From assembly GCA_905331475.1 (NCBI GenBank), contig CAJNYU010001824.1, positions 62,001-126,000 on the forward strand: a DNA stretch of 64,000 bases. The letters are read 5' to 3'. Each line of letters starts with the position of its first letter. The stretch's first letter is position 1. Below, one piece after another: positions 62,575 to 64,000 of this stretch. The notes below the pieces were generated by a model. It did not search any database. It was not told the origin of the DNA and saw only the letters and a list, made by a program, of their open reading frames with translations. The stretch is from Rotaria socialis (lineage: Eukaryota > Rotifera > Eurotatoria > Philodinida > Philodinidae). The translations under genes were made by a program, and so were the position numbers.

Positions 62575-63266
62575 CGTAGGATAGCTTAGATCAAAATTCG
62601 AGTTTTTCCTGAATGGATTCGCTGCAAAGTGCTCTCCAATCGAAATCATCTGCTCTTCAAGTAGAACTCGGCGAGCTCTATCGAATGCACTACTTATATT
62701 TTTCACGAAAAACCCCTCCATTTTATACAAAAATCCCAAGTTACCCAAAAAAGAAACGTTTGAAAAAATCTAAAAAATTGAGAAAAACTCATCGTGATTC
62801 TTCTTGAAGCACTCTCCAACAAAGATCACTTGCTTTCCAAATACAACTCGGCGAGCTCTATCCAATGGCATGTTCAGATTTTCGATAGCACTAACTAAGT
62901 TGTTCGGGATATTCATAGCGCTATTTATACTCTTGGAAATCTTAGTTAGTGCGATCGGAAATTTAAACACGCCATCGGATAGAGCTCGCCAAGTTGTATT
63001 TGGAGAGCAAGCGGTCTTTGTTGGAGAGTTTTTCAAGGAGAATCATGATGAGTTTTTCTCAATTTTTTTTAGATTTTTTCAAACGTTTTTTTTTGGGTAA
63101 CTTGGGATTTTTGTATAAAATGGAAGGGCTTATTGTGAAAAATATAAGTAGTGCATTCGATAGAGCTCGCCGAGTTCTACTTGAAGAGCAGATGATTTCG
63201 ATTGGAGAGCACTTTGCAGCGAATCCATTCAGGAAAAACTCGAATTCTGGCCTAAGATATCCTACG
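62575..63266. mobile_element. 692-bp foldback element with nested direct repeats in each arm
   Basis: Arms of about 320-340 bp (62575-62900 and 62945-63266) are near-perfect inverted repeats starting CGTAGGATA and separated by a short loop near 62915. Each arm also contains two related copies of a roughly 62-bp unit (62628-62690 and 62808-62870 in the left arm), both carrying AACTCGGCGAGCTCTATC. The open frames across it are by-products of the palindrome (the same peptides appear on both strands), so no protein is called. Confidence 0.85.
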
Positions 63267-63307
63267 TTTTATTTTTATTAAAAAAAATCAGTCTTAAATT
63301 ATTTCGA

Positions 63308-63475
63308 TCAACTTGCAGAAGTTTTTCTAGTATGGCTTTCTTTGATTTTATCGGGTTGCAGATATTCATCTCTGGATGGAGATAGTATGAAATTAGTAAA
63401 ATCGTAATTGATTGTTGCTCGTCGACTATGTATCAGTTTACTTAATTCGAGCATATTACTAACTGTTATTTCTAA
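63308..63475 (-). CDS. Possible terminal exon, unknown protein
   Basis: After an acceptor-like TTTTTTAG (plus-strand 63476), a frame reads ITVSNMLELSKLIHSRRATI, then PSRDEYLQPDKIKESHTRKT, to TGA at 63308-63310. It is polar and coding-like. It could be a 3' exon of the coiled-coil gene that enters from the right, although that gene has its own stop at 63700, or a separate small ORF from the ATG at 63454. Confidence 0.3.
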   Translation of the reverse strand, partial: LEITVSNMLELSKLIHSRRATINYDFTNFILSPSRDEYLQPDKIKESHTRKTSAS

Positions 63476-63699
63476 AAAAGCAAATTTTGTAAATAATTAA
63501 TTTCACTTTCACTTCAACTTTCATTTAAATGATTATATTGAAATTAAAATGAAAATAAATATTTCTATATTATTTAAATCATCCAAGGAAACATAGAATT
63601 TGACATTTCCAAGTGGGACAACGCGTAAAGTACATATATACAAACGCACACCAGTTATTATTCTAATATTTACTGTTGAAAAATTGCTGTTATTTATTG

Positions 63700-64000
63700 T
63701 CATCGAATATTTTTTATTAATTCATTGTATTTTTCCGTAGCTGTTGTAGTTGTTCTGTATGCCTCTTGTAATTTGCTTTCGCCTTCCTTTTGAACCTGTG
63801 GTTTTTCTACTAGACTATCACTAAATAATTTTTGCCATTTTCGATTTTCCTTTGCTAATCGTTCGTGTTCTTGTTTATAATCTAATGTTAAACGTTGAAG
63901 ACGAATACGTTCTTTTGCTGTTTGTTCCCATTCAGATGACAACGAAGCGACTAGCTGTTCATGCTGACGTTCTAAATTATTTGCTATATCACTCTGTGCC
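63700..64000 (-). CDS. Coiled-coil protein, 3' end only
   Basis: Partial gene, open at the right edge of the window and ending at TGA 63700. About 99 residues are visible, nearly all charged helix (NNLERQHEQLVASLSSEWEQ, RLQRLTLDYKQEHERLAKEN, KWQKLFSDSL), with heptad-like spacing of Leu. The composition suggests a long coiled-coil scaffold, possibly ciliary or centrosomal, but the family cannot be named from this piece. There is no in-frame ATG at the apparent start; the true start is outside the window. Confidence 0.6.
   Translation of the reverse strand, partial: AQSDIANNLERQHEQLVASLSSEWEQTAKERIRLQRLTLDYKQEHERLAKENRKWQKLFSDSLVEKPQVQKEGESKLQEAYRTTTTATEKYNELIKNIR

Noticed and set aside
62551..63281. 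Several overlapping ORFs with repeated FDRARRVLLEEQ-like peptides
   Set aside because: They are mirror translations of the foldback arms, not independent genes.

Overview
The window looks like AT-rich nuclear DNA of an invertebrate, most likely a bdelloid rotifer (Adineta/Rotaria type). The reasons are genes split by many short GT...AG introns (mostly 45-90 bp), two copies of an ADP-ribosyltransferase plus TPR architecture that I associate with bdelloid gene sets, dense foldback/MITE-like elements, and a near-identical duplication across an assembly N. The species call is an inference. No rRNA, tRNA or CRISPR array was seen.

Layout. 0.5-2.6 kb: decayed ART-TPR pseudogene (+). 3.3-4.9 kb: zinc transporter of the ZnT1 type (-, two exons). 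6.6-8.0 kb: intact 12-TM MFS transporter of the FLVCR/SLC49 group (+). 8-11.9 kb: decayed coding remnants, a foldback element and microsatellites. 11.9-44.4 kb: one giant + strand gene of about 77 exons and roughly 5,600 residues. It has paired calponin-homology domains followed by a very long spectrin-like coiled-coil rod, and its CH sequence matches nesprin (SYNE/MSP-300/ANC-1). Its last exons are duplicated around an N at 42356, and no canonical KASH domain is visible. 45.5-45.9 kb: decayed minus-strand modules of a secreted-type repeat protein. 46.5-50.5 kb: two palindromic elements, the second about 2.4 kb long with two younger elements nested in its left arm. 50.8-52.2 kb: a TATA-box gene for a nucleotidyltransferase fused to two copies of an unfamiliar domain. 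54.9-57.1 kb: intact single-exon ART-TPR gene. 58.8-59.8 kb: F-box protein (-). 61-62.2 kb: decayed minus-strand fragments. 62.6-63.3 kb: another foldback element. 63.7-64 kb: 3' end of a coiled-coil gene (-) running off the window.

The genes do not form an operon or an obvious pathway. The zinc exporter and the SLC49-like carrier are housekeeping membrane transporters. The nesprin-like gene would link actin to the nuclear envelope or another organelle. The ART-TPR and NTase genes belong to accessory families that tend to expand and decay, as the ART pseudogene shows. The strongest points for follow-up are the NTase fusion with its internal duplication, the QxE versus ExE difference between the two ART copies, the KASH-less nesprin end beside an assembly duplication, and the nested palindromic transposons.
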